Positions 31,181 to 40,388 of a DNA stretch of 63,043 bases are shown here, one piece after another (the stretch's first letter is position 1; each line of letters opens with the position of its first letter). The notes under the pieces were generated by a model. It worked only from the letters and a program-made list of their open reading frames with translations. It made no database searches and was not told the origin of the DNA. The stretch lies in contig CANNFD010000012.1 in the NCBI GenBank assembly GCA_947503885.1, positions 1 through 63,043 on the forward strand. The letters run 5' to 3'. Origin of the DNA: an uncultured Olleya sp. GTDB lineage: Bacteria; Bacteroidota; Bacteroidia; Flavobacteriales; Flavobacteriaceae. The translations under genes were made by a program, and so were the position numbers.

Positions 31181-33511
31181 CTATCTTATCAAACTAAAAT
31201 GGCCTCTAATAACTTCTCCGTTTGGTCGCATAATTAGGTACCAATAATCACTAGTCGGAAGTAAATGCCCTTTAAAAGTACCGTCCCAACCTTGAGATTG
31301 TGGGTTTATCTGGTGTAATAATTTACCATAACGGTCAAATATTTTAATGTCTAAATCGGCATTAAAATCTGCGGACATTCCTTTAGGTTTCCAATATTGG
31401 TTGTAAATATCTCCATTAGGAGTAAAAAACTGTGGTAAACCTAGGATAGCTATAGTTTGTTCTGTTGCTCCACAACTATTAGTTTCTCTAACATATACGG
31501 TATGTATACCAGCGCTAACATTTGTAAATATATTTGAGTTTTGGTAACTATTATTGTCTAAAGCATATTCAAAATTTCCAGTATTAGATAAGTTTACAAT
31601 AACAGTATTGTTTGTTGTTAACTCTGTAAAATCTATACTATCTATAATAGGGGCTTCAATAGGTGTAACAATAATATCTCTTGTATTAGAACAACCGTTT
31701 GGGTCTGTTATTATAACGGTATAAGTTCCGATTTGGTTAACCTCTATAAAAGATGTGTTTGTGCCCGTGTCTGTTCCGTTTAATAACCATTGGTAATAGT
31801 AATTGCTAGGCACGTCATTTAGTACACCTCCATATAATGTAATAGTCTCTGGGAAGTTATTTAGACAATATTCAAAGGTTTCGTTTTCAGAAATTTCTGG
31901 AGTATATAATACATTTAAATTAACGTCTGTTATGGCGTAGCAATCAGAACCATTTGTTGTGACTTGTGCAAAAATAGTTTGCTGGTCTTGGTTTGTGTTT
32001 TCAAAGTTTATTGGCAACGGATTTGTTTCCGCGAAAGCGTCTTCTTGATTTAAATAATAAGTAACCGTAGCATTTGTTGGTGCTAAAAGTGCAATTTGTG
32101 AAGTTACTTGACTTAGGTCAAAGGTGGTAAATCCATCGATAGTATCAGCATCACAAGCGTCTAAATTATAGGTTGGCAAGCTATTGTTTGATATTTGTAA
32201 AGTTATCTGACTTATAGCAGTACATCCAGATTGATTATTTACTATTAAAGCATGTATGATTTGATTAATTGTTGTGTTTTGAAAGTTTTCTGGAGTTATA
32301 ATTGCGTTTTGTTGCATTTCTGCATCAATTTGCGACTGATAAAAACCAACAATGGACAAGTCGGGATTACCAACTGTAATAGTTTGGTCTGCATCAAAGA
32401 GGTTAAAAGTAGTAAAACCGTCCTGTTCTAAATCGCACTCTGTTAATGTTGTGTCTGCTACATTTGGTGTAGGAGCTTGCTCAATAATAACCTGACCGTA
32501 AGAAATACATCCATTAGATAGTGTAACCTCAACATTGTAAGTGCCACTATCAGTTACCGTTAATGTGGGATTGACTTCAGTAAGTAACTCTGTACCGTCT
32601 TTAAACCATTTGTAATTTACTGCTCCGGTTTGGGTTGCCTCTAAATCTACAGTTTGATTATCGCATAACGCGTTATTTGTAGACTCTAATAAATTTGGTC
32701 CTAAATCTGTAGTTAGCTCAAAACTTCCAGCCTCTAAAAATACTGCAGAATCGTATCTGTAGTTCTGCTCGTCTGCAATAACTAGCTTAACTTGATAAGT
32801 TGTATTTGGGGTTGTGTTTGCTATAGCAGAAAGCACTTTGGTTTGTCCATTAAAGTTTATCGGAGCAGTAGTATTATTCCAGCTTCCAAAATAAGCTTCG
32901 TTTTGTTCTTCACAGCCTCCAGGTATTGCAGGATGTACTGTTGTTACTTTTACTGGAGTTGTAGTATTTGGTACTAACGCAATGTTTTCATATTCTGTTT
33001 GTCCGATTTCTCGAATTAAAAAACCAAATAAATCTGAATATTGACAAGTGTTTGGATTGTTTTCTTGATATTCTTCTGAAGCAAATATATAGTTGAAGCT
33101 AATTTGTGTTGCTGCTGAAGTAAACTGAAATTCAATAATTGTTGCGTTTATGGTATTGCTTTCTTGTAAAGCCATTTCTAAATCCAAATCACCATCCCAA
33201 CCTGTAGCATCATCATCACTTAAAGTGTTGTTTGGGCCATCCACATTGCTTAAACGACCTGTGCTTAAAACAATACCAGTTTGAAAAGGAAACGTTGTTC
33301 CGGTTGCATCAAAGTAACCATAACTTTGGTCAGTGCCTCCAAAATTACCACCAACAACATTGGTAACTTGTACATTAGTAATACAGCTGCTATCTATTAA
33401 AATATCTTCGATAAGTTGTTGCGGCGTATAGGTTTGTGAATCTGTAACAACGTTTTGAGCAGATGTATAACCAACAATTAAAAACAGAATAATAAAGAGT
33501 CTTTTTTGCAT
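31181..33511 (-). CDS. Type IX secreted protein, choice-of-anchor L domain, two ~90-aa modules, type B CTD
   Basis: The 776-aa protein has a signal peptide (to ~18). A choice-of-anchor L domain spans ~25-265 (GIVLSTGRL, FNYIFASEEYQENNPN, DLFGFLIRE). An Ig-like domain (~275-345) and two copies of the module CDxDxxDGFTTFDL...YYxNQEDA...NPLPxNFENT (~350-520) follow. After another Ig-like region comes the type B gliding-motility CTD (~690-776; PQFFTPNGDIYNQYW, IFDRYGKLLHQI). It is secreted and anchored at the surface. It is the last of four similar genes on this strand and shares its anchor L domain with the 1606-aa neighbour. Confidence 0.9.
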   Translation of the reverse strand: MQKRLFIILFLIVGYTSAQNVVTDSQTYTPQQLIEDILIDSSCITNVQVTNVVGGNFGGTDQSYGYFDATGTTFPFQTGIVLSTGRLSNVDGPNNTLSDDDATGWDGDLDLEMALQESNTINATIIEFQFTSAATQISFNYIFASEEYQENNPNTCQYSDLFGFLIREIGQTEYENIALVPNTTTPVKVTTVHPAIPGGCEEQNEAYFGSWNNTTAPINFNGQTKVLSAIANTTPNTTYQVKLVIADEQNYRYDSAVFLEAGSFELTTDLGPNLLESTNNALCDNQTVDLEATQTGAVNYKWFKDGTELLTEVNPTLTVTDSGTYNVEVTLSNGCISYGQVIIEQAPTPNVADTTLTECDLEQDGFTTFNLFDADQTITVGNPDLSIVGFYQSQIDAEMQQNAIITPENFQNTTINQIIHALIVNNQSGCTAISQITLQISNNSLPTYNLDACDADTIDGFTTFDLSQVTSQIALLAPTNATVTYYLNQEDAFAETNPLPINFENTNQDQQTIFAQVTTNGSDCYAITDVNLNVLYTPEISENETFEYCLNNFPETITLYGGVLNDVPSNYYYQWLLNGTDTGTNTSFIEVNQIGTYTVIITDPNGCSNTRDIIVTPIEAPIIDSIDFTELTTNNTVIVNLSNTGNFEYALDNNSYQNSNIFTNVSAGIHTVYVRETNSCGATEQTIAILGLPQFFTPNGDIYNQYWKPKGMSADFNADLDIKIFDRYGKLLHQINPQSQGWDGTFKGHLLPTSDYWYLIMRPNGEVIRGHFSLIR

Positions 33512-33569
33512 ACCTTTTTAATGGTCTACAAAGATAAAGAACAATTTATTTTAAATAACTAATCAAACG

Positions 33570-36500
33570 TTAAAGCTTAAGTGTAAAATGTCCTTTTTTC
33601 TGAAACTCGATTCCATCTTTTTTAATGTTTGCTACATACCAATAATCATTAGCAGGCATTAAGTTACCATTATATCTACCATCCCAACCTTGAGAGGTAT
33701 GAGTCAGTGTTTTAAGTAATTTACCATAACGGTCATGAATTGTTATAATAGTCCCTTCTAATTGATTAACCCCTGTAATATGCCAAGTGTCAAAATATCC
33801 ATCTCCGTTTGGTGTTACAAATTTTGGTACATCAATAATCACTACTTCTTTTGAAGTCGAGTTACATCCATTTAAATCAATAACAGTAATTGTATGGAGC
33901 CCAATAGGCACATTGCTAAAAAAGTTAGATTCTTGTGGTGTTTCGTCATCAAATTGATATAAATAATCACCAATTCCAGAAACTTCAATTGTAATATTAT
34001 TTGGGTCTGAAAAATCAACAGTTTCCGTAAAGTCTATTGTTGCAGCTTCAGATTCTGATACTGTAAAAGTTGTTGATGTTGTACAACCAGATTGTGAAGT
34101 TACAGTAACAGAGTAAGTACCGGTTGAGGTAATTTCGATATAACTATTTGTACTGCTTGTAGACCAAGAATAACTATCAGTTGACACATTGGTTTCTGCA
34201 GTAACTATAAGAGGTAAATTTTCTAAACAAAGTACTTGATTAGGAATGTCTAATTCTGGTTTTCTGTTTACTATAGTTGCAAAACTAGTTGTATTAAAAC
34301 ACCCTGTTGTGTTGTTTTCTACCCTTACAAAATACGTAGTGTTAGTTTCTGAATTAACCATTAAATCTGTTAATGCATTAGTGTTAGAATTTGCATCCGC
34401 CTGAGTGTTAAAATAAGATACAGTAAAGTTGCTAGCGTTTTGACTAGCTAATACAGGTGTGGTTTGTTGACTTAAATCAAAAACAGAAAATGTGTCGTTA
34501 TCATCCCCATCACAATTTTGTAGATCTTGCAGGTTTCCAACAATCGGAGTTGGGTTTGCAGATAGTGTAAAATTTTGAATTATAAAACAAGTACTGCCCA
34601 CATAATTGGCTCTAATATATAGGGTATGATTACCAACTGTATACGTGTAATTAGTATCTAATGGGTTTTGTTGTGCTTCTGCATCTGTTTGAGACGCGTA
34701 AAAAGTAGTTTCGATATTTTGTGTAGTGTCTATTAGGTCTGGTAATGCATTGTTTAAGTTATATGTAAAAGTGTTATCCTCGCAGATGTTAACTGTTATA
34801 TTTGGAGTTACAACTGGTGGAAGGTCAACAATTAGTTCTAACGGAATTTCAGCATAACAATTAGATACTGTATTTAATACTTTAATATATACTGTTTGTG
34901 GATTAGAGGTATTAGTAAAGTTATAAGGGTCTCCAATTTGGTTGACGCCTTGTTCTAAGTCTTCAGTTGAGGTATAATATTCGATAACTGTATTGTCCTG
35001 TCTTATTGATAAGACTTCTACTTCAGAAACAGTTAAATCAAACACTGTAAACCCATCTAAATCATCATCACATAATTGTATTGCACTAGCTGCATTAGTT
35101 TGTGGTACTGCAATTACGTTAAACTCAAAACTAGTTAGACCTTTACAAAATGTACCGTTGTCTATTGCAACAAAAACTTGTTGTGGATTAGTAGTTGTTG
35201 TAAAGTTATTTGGTAAAGCATTAATTTGTGCTTCTGCATCTTCCTGAGTTAGGTGATAGGTAATGTTTAATGTTTCAGGAGAGCCTGAACTGATTTCGGT
35301 AGAAATTTCTGTTAAATCAAATGTACCAAAGCCATCATTACTAACATCATCGCATATAAATACATCTGTAGGGTCATTGTAAATTGGATTTGAGCCTACT
35401 TCTATCTGAAAGCTTGAAGTGCCATAACAATCGTTATCCGTAAAGTTTTGAACACGAACATAAATAGTTTGCGGGTTGCTAGTGTTTTCAAATATTACCG
35501 TTTTGTCTATTGGATTAGTGTTTGTATCAGCATTTGATTGTGAAGTATAGTAAAGTACTTCTTTACCAGTTTGTCCATTTAAAACCTCGGTGTCTTTATC
35601 TATAAAAAGGAATTCGCCAATTTGATCTCCATCTGTTTCACAACTTATAATTGTCGAAATTGGTATAAACTCTGGTAATGTGTTAACGTATATCGTGATG
35701 ATTTCTGTCGAGAAGCATCCTGTTGTCATGTTTTCTATTCTAGCAAATACTAATTGTGTGTTTGCGTTATAGTTACTGTGGTCTACAATTGCATCTGTAT
35801 TTGTCTCTGCATCTGCTTGAGAGTTATGAAAACTAAAGGCTCTATCTGTGGTATCTGTAACCATTTGATTGATAGTGGTTGTTAAATCTATAATTGAAAA
35901 TCCATCTTGATCGTCATCACAGACTAATATATCTGCAGGAGTAGTTGTTATTGGCGCTGGTAAAACATTGATAGTTAAAGCAGAAGTTGCGCTACATCCA
36001 TTAGCATTTATTACGCGTACATAAACCGTTAACGGATTACTTGTATTGTCATAAAAAATAGGTAACGGGTTTGTATTTGAATCTGCATCTGTTTGTGTTT
36101 CAAAATATGAAACTGTTCCTCCAGGAATTCCTGTTGTAACATAATCATTAAAAGAGGCTAGATCAATACTTGTAAAACCGTCATCATCAGTGTCGCAATA
36201 ATCTTGTGTTGTTAGCGTCTGTATTTCAAAACCATCATTAATAATTAATTGTATTGAAGAATTATGAGTACAGCTAGGACTGTTTAAAACTATATATAAT
36301 GTTTTTGGTGTTGTGTCAACTTGGTAAGGCGTGTTTTGGTCTATTGGATTAATATTTGCTAGTTGGTCCGCTTCGGTTTCGTAAAAATCAATAGTAATAT
36401 CTTCTAAATTATTGATAATTGTAATTCCTATTTGTAATAAATCAAAATCGACAATACCATCGTTAGAAGCATCATCACACTCGTAAAAATCCGTGATTTC

Positions 36501-38390
36501 TGTAGCTGATTCTAATAAAAATGTATGAAGCTCTAAAGGTACAACTGAAGCACAACCAGTGGTATTATCTTCCACTCTAATATAAACCGTTTGAACAAAA
36601 TCGACCGTATTAGAATAACTGTCAGGATTTGCAATTGGGTTTATACCATTGTTGGCATCATCTAAAGTTTCATGGTATGTTACTGTTACATCTGTTAAAC
36701 CTTGTAAGACATCATCAATATTTTCTGTTAAATCAAATACGTCATACCCATCTCCATCTGTATCACAAGCATCTAATAATTGTCTATCCGGATTAACAAT
36801 TGGATTAATATTTACTTCAATATCTAAAGTGGTCGTAGTAAAGCAGCCTGTTGTAATATCTATGATGCTTACATATAAAGTCTCGTTAGTACTTGCTGGT
36901 GAGTAAGGTGACGCTATTGGGTTTGCACCACTATCTGCATCCGTTTGATTAAAGTGATAATTAACGTTGTAATTAATATTTCCGTTAGAAATTTCGTCAT
37001 CCTTATCTGTAAGATTTACAGAGGCACTTCCTGTCGAGCATACGCTTAATGGTGTTGGGTCTGTAATAGTTAAAAACGGATTAATTACTAAGTTAAAAGT
37101 CCCAATATATACACAGCCTGTAGTGTCATCTTGTGCTCTATAATAGATAGTTTGTGTTGGGTTTGTGCTTAAATATGATGTAAAAGCATTTGAGTTATTC
37201 TCTGCTTCTGTTTGATTTATATGAAAAGTAGTTGTGTAATTTGCACTAGGTAAAGCAGATTCTATCTCTGCTACTTTTGGTGTTAAGTCAAAAGTTGCTT
37301 CGCCATCATTTGAAGCATCATCACATACAACAATGTTTGTAACAGATGGTCCATTTTGAATTGTATTAAGGGATACATTTACAGAATCTTGAAAAGTACA
37401 CGTATCAGCATTTAGTGGTACTGTAACTTCTACAGTATAGTTTCCATCTGCATTTACAAGTAATGTACTATTAACTTCTCCGGTAATAACAGCACCATTT
37501 AATGACCAAGTATAAGTTGCTAAAGGGTTATTTGTGTTAGCATCTAAGATTACAGAATCATCACAAGTTGTAATGTCTTCTCCAAGATCCACGCTGTCTG
37601 TAAAACTATTACCTTCAATAAAAACTGCAGTGTCAAAATTTCTGTCTGTTTGATCTGCAATTATTAACTTTATATTATACTCTACATTAGGTAGTATGTT
37701 TGCCGAAGCAGTTAATATAGTTGTACGTCCATTAAAATTAGTGTCTCCAATGTTATAACCTTCAAAATAAGCATTGTTTTCTGCAGGACAAAAACCTACA
37801 ATCTCATCATGTATTGTATTTGTGTTTACAGGTGTATTAGTACCAGGTACCATTGCAATATTTTGATAAGGGTTACCGCTTCCAGCTTCACGTATTAAAA
37901 ACGCAAAACCATCGGAATATAAACAAGGGTATTCGGCAAAATATTCTTCTGAAGCTAATATGTAATTAAATTGAACAGTACTTGAAGTAGAAATAAAATC
38001 AAATTGAATAGATGTTGCATTAAGGGTATTGTTAATACCTAAAGCAGCTTCTAAATCAGGATCTGTTGTCCATGCTGTGGTCCCTTCGTTAAGTGGATTT
38101 GTGTTTTCTGTATTACCTGCTGAAGCAGCGCTACCAGTAGACAGCATAATTCCGTTTGAAAATGGAAAGCTTGAGCCTGCGCTTTCAAAATAACCAAAAC
38201 TAGAAAAGCCATTAACACTACCATTTACTGTTGAGGTAATATTTGTAACTTCTACACAACCCTGTACTAGGTTGTTTTCAACTAATTGTTGTGCTGTAAA
38301 CGAATCATCTATCGAAATTTGTTGAGCATTAGCAGACATACACAACAAAGCGAATAGAGTAATTATTGAGGGTTTTAGGATCAGTTTCAT
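33570..38390 (-). CDS. Giant type IX secreted protein with choice-of-anchor L domain and 11 repeat modules
   Basis: The ATG at 38390 (MKLILKPSIITLF...ANAQQ) gives a clean signal peptide; the TTG at 38396 is rejected. The 1606-aa product has an anchor L domain (~30-270) and an Ig-like domain. By my count, eleven ~90-aa modules occupy ~350-1395. Each starts CDxDxDGF..FDLT, carries YHxTQxDA..NxNPI in the middle, and ends QTIYVRVxNxTTGC. An Ig-like domain and the type B CTD (VTPNGDGYFDTW, IHDRYGKLLKTL) follow. The acidic DxDxDG heads suggest calcium-stabilised modules. A perfect double dyad lies 25-96 bp upstream of the ATG. Confidence 0.9.
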   Translation of the reverse strand: MKLILKPSIITLFALLCMSANAQQISIDDSFTAQQLVENNLVQGCVEVTNITSTVNGSVNGFSSFGYFESAGSSFPFSNGIMLSTGSAASAGNTENTNPLNEGTTAWTTDPDLEAALGINNTLNATSIQFDFISTSSTVQFNYILASEEYFAEYPCLYSDGFAFLIREAGSGNPYQNIAMVPGTNTPVNTNTIHDEIVGFCPAENNAYFEGYNIGDTNFNGRTTILTASANILPNVEYNIKLIIADQTDRNFDTAVFIEGNSFTDSVDLGEDITTCDDSVILDANTNNPLATYTWSLNGAVITGEVNSTLLVNADGNYTVEVTVPLNADTCTFQDSVNVSLNTIQNGPSVTNIVVCDDASNDGEATFDLTPKVAEIESALPSANYTTTFHINQTEAENNSNAFTSYLSTNPTQTIYYRAQDDTTGCVYIGTFNLVINPFLTITDPTPLSVCSTGSASVNLTDKDDEISNGNINYNVNYHFNQTDADSGANPIASPYSPASTNETLYVSIIDITTGCFTTTTLDIEVNINPIVNPDRQLLDACDTDGDGYDVFDLTENIDDVLQGLTDVTVTYHETLDDANNGINPIANPDSYSNTVDFVQTVYIRVEDNTTGCASVVPLELHTFLLESATEITDFYECDDASNDGIVDFDLLQIGITIINNLEDITIDFYETEADQLANINPIDQNTPYQVDTTPKTLYIVLNSPSCTHNSSIQLIINDGFEIQTLTTQDYCDTDDDGFTSIDLASFNDYVTTGIPGGTVSYFETQTDADSNTNPLPIFYDNTSNPLTVYVRVINANGCSATSALTINVLPAPITTTPADILVCDDDQDGFSIIDLTTTINQMVTDTTDRAFSFHNSQADAETNTDAIVDHSNYNANTQLVFARIENMTTGCFSTEIITIYVNTLPEFIPISTIISCETDGDQIGEFLFIDKDTEVLNGQTGKEVLYYTSQSNADTNTNPIDKTVIFENTSNPQTIYVRVQNFTDNDCYGTSSFQIEVGSNPIYNDPTDVFICDDVSNDGFGTFDLTEISTEISSGSPETLNITYHLTQEDAEAQINALPNNFTTTTNPQQVFVAIDNGTFCKGLTSFEFNVIAVPQTNAASAIQLCDDDLDGFTVFDLTVSEVEVLSIRQDNTVIEYYTSTEDLEQGVNQIGDPYNFTNTSNPQTVYIKVLNTVSNCYAEIPLELIVDLPPVVTPNITVNICEDNTFTYNLNNALPDLIDTTQNIETTFYASQTDAEAQQNPLDTNYTYTVGNHTLYIRANYVGSTCFIIQNFTLSANPTPIVGNLQDLQNCDGDDNDTFSVFDLSQQTTPVLASQNASNFTVSYFNTQADANSNTNALTDLMVNSETNTTYFVRVENNTTGCFNTTSFATIVNRKPELDIPNQVLCLENLPLIVTAETNVSTDSYSWSTSSTNSYIEITSTGTYSVTVTSQSGCTTSTTFTVSESEAATIDFTETVDFSDPNNITIEVSGIGDYLYQFDDETPQESNFFSNVPIGLHTITVIDLNGCNSTSKEVVIIDVPKFVTPNGDGYFDTWHITGVNQLEGTIITIHDRYGKLLKTLTHTSQGWDGRYNGNLMPANDYWYVANIKKDGIEFQKKGHFTLKL

Positions 38391-38414
38391 TAACAAATTG
38401 TGTTTTAATAATCA

Positions 38415-38486
38415 CGATAAAAAACATATTTTATCGATATAAAGCACAATATTAAGTGTTTTAACGATAAAATGCAAGTTTTATCG
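38415..38486. promoter_or_regulatory. Paired dyad element (CGATAAAA-N6-TTTTATCG twice), copy 2
   Basis: Two perfect inverted repeats with 8-bp arms occur at 38415-38436 (spacer AACATA) and 38465-38486 (spacer TGCAAG), exactly 50 bp apart. They lie immediately upstream of the 1606-aa adhesin gene, where a bound protein would overlap its promoter. The outer flanks ATAAT/ATTAT extend the symmetry to the whole element. Copy 1 at 9925-9996 has the same lengths and spacing. Confidence 0.7.
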
Positions 38487-38515
38487 TTATTATGTTATGA
38501 TTAATTGTTTGTGTC

Positions 38516-40354
38516 TTAATAGTTTATGTAAACCCAACCTGTTTTGACTTGGTATTTGGCATCTTTTAAATTAAGCACATAGAAGTAAGTGCCAACAGGG
38601 ACCGTTTTACCTTGGTTATTTAAACCTTGGTTTATCTGACCAAACCATTTAGTATTATCATCGCCTTTAAAAACTAATGTCCCATAACGGTTATAAATTA
38701 ATAGCTCATGATTTTCAAAAACGGAATACAACCCTTGGATATTAAAATAGTCGTTTGTAGCATCTAAATTTGGTGAAAACCCCTGAGGGATAATTGGAGG
38801 ACAGTTTTCTGTTAGTAATTTAAAAACATAGATATCGTAACATAGGTCTGTTTCTGCTTTAATATAAATAGTTTGAGGTGTAGTATTTGACATATAATTA
38901 TTTGGGTTAATTATTTGCCAGTTGGTTGAGATATCCTCTAGAGTTTCATAAAAATTAAAATCTATATAATCGTTTTGATTAATACTATTTAATGACTCTG
39001 TTAAATTAAAAGTAGATGTATTAAAGCCTTTATCACAACCTAATAAAGGGTCTAGGTTTATAGTTTCGGGTAATGGTATTAACTGAATCACTTGAAAAGT
39101 GTCGTTGTTAATTTCATTAGTTTCGGTGATAGTACTAGTGTCAAATCCATCGTCATCTACAACAATTTCAATAATAAATATATCAGAGAAGGTATCAGGG
39201 ATTTCAATACTAATAAAGTTACTTTCTTCTCCTCCAATTGGTATGTCATTGATGGTTTGACTTTGTGCAACCAAAATATCATCGATATAAAAAGCTATGG
39301 GAGTGTTTGCGGGTAAAGTAGCTGTGCTATTATTGTTAAAAACAGAATAATCTATAGTTGCAATCCTGTTTGCACAAGCTACATTGTATGAATTTAACTG
39401 TACAGTAGCATCTGGAAGTTGGCTATTTAAAACTGTAATTATATTGTTTATAATTATTAAATCGGCTCTAAAAATACCGTTAATATCATTGGCTCCAGTA
39501 GTAAGGTTTATGGTGACTTGCGTGTCTCCAATCTGAATATTGTTTTCGATGTTATACACATCCAAATCTGCGTTGTAAAAATCTGTAGCATTTGTAAACG
39601 AATTGGTCCCGTTAAATGCATTATCAGGTAAATTTAGCGGTGGATTAGATAGGATGTTTCCATTTATGGATAACGATTCGCCATAGTTTAATGCGTTATC
39701 ACCTTCCCAAGCTAAAAAACCAATTTTAGCATTTTCATTATCCAAAACATTTACGTTTTCTAAAACAATAGTTTTGTTTTGTACGTCAGCATTTATAATT
39801 TCTAAACCTAAAAATAAATTAACTTGATTTAATGGAAGGGTGTTGTCCTCATAAATAACATATAGACTCCAACCTGCATAATTGGTTCTGTTATTACAAT
39901 AACCTGGTGTGCTATTTAAAACATCAGAAATATCTAGATTAGAAAATAAATAGTCACCATTTCCTTCTGTTAGTATTTGGCTGGTTACGTCTGCATAACT
40001 AGCAAAGTAGGTGAGTAGCCCGTTAAATCCTGCGTTATAATCTACAGTAAAAGTGTCTTCTGCAATTACTGTTGTACTATTTAATGTAACCTCTGTATCA
40101 CCAGGTCCAGAACCAGACCAAAATAAATATGCGGAAATTACTGTAGCATTAGCAGGTAAGCTTAAGGCTGCTTGTGACGATGGTAGCGTTTCGCAAAAGG
40201 CTTGTGATAAATTGTTTTCTGCTTGATTTAAAGTATTGCCTATTGCGGTATAATCATAGCGACCATTAAATTGCTGAAATAGTGTTATGTCTTGTGCATT
40301 TACATTTTGTAAACTTAGGCTAAAAACTATAAATACAATTAGTATACGATACAT
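38516..40354 (-). CDS. Type IX secreted surface protein with CARDB-like domain and one degenerate module
   Basis: The 612-aa protein has a signal peptide (to ~20, NVNAQ). The first ~300 residues form a beta-rich domain (ISAYLFWSGSGPGDTEVTLN..., AGWSLYVIYED, with NNRTNYAGW), common in bacterial surface proteins that lack a described function. A CARDB-like domain (~320-420; PIAFYIDDILVAQS, EIVVDDDG), one degenerate ~90-aa module (~430-515) and the type B CTD (PQGFSPNLDATNDYF, IYNRYGTLVF) follow. It is the third gene of the four-gene cargo block in transcription order reversed from coordinates. Confidence 0.87.
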   Translation of the reverse strand: MYRILIVFIVFSLSLQNVNAQDITLFQQFNGRYDYTAIGNTLNQAENNLSQAFCETLPSSQAALSLPANATVISAYLFWSGSGPGDTEVTLNSTTVIAEDTFTVDYNAGFNGLLTYFASYADVTSQILTEGNGDYLFSNLDISDVLNSTPGYCNNRTNYAGWSLYVIYEDNTLPLNQVNLFLGLEIINADVQNKTIVLENVNVLDNENAKIGFLAWEGDNALNYGESLSINGNILSNPPLNLPDNAFNGTNSFTNATDFYNADLDVYNIENNIQIGDTQVTINLTTGANDINGIFRADLIIINNIITVLNSQLPDATVQLNSYNVACANRIATIDYSVFNNNSTATLPANTPIAFYIDDILVAQSQTINDIPIGGEESNFISIEIPDTFSDIFIIEIVVDDDGFDTSTITETNEINNDTFQVIQLIPLPETINLDPLLGCDKGFNTSTFNLTESLNSINQNDYIDFNFYETLEDISTNWQIINPNNYMSNTTPQTIYIKAETDLCYDIYVFKLLTENCPPIIPQGFSPNLDATNDYFNIQGLYSVFENHELLIYNRYGTLVFKGDDNTKWFGQINQGLNNQGKTVPVGTYFYVLNLKDAKYQVKTGWVYINY

Positions 40355-40388
40355 TTGGAAAGTAATTCTTCCTTAAAAGTACAAATAA

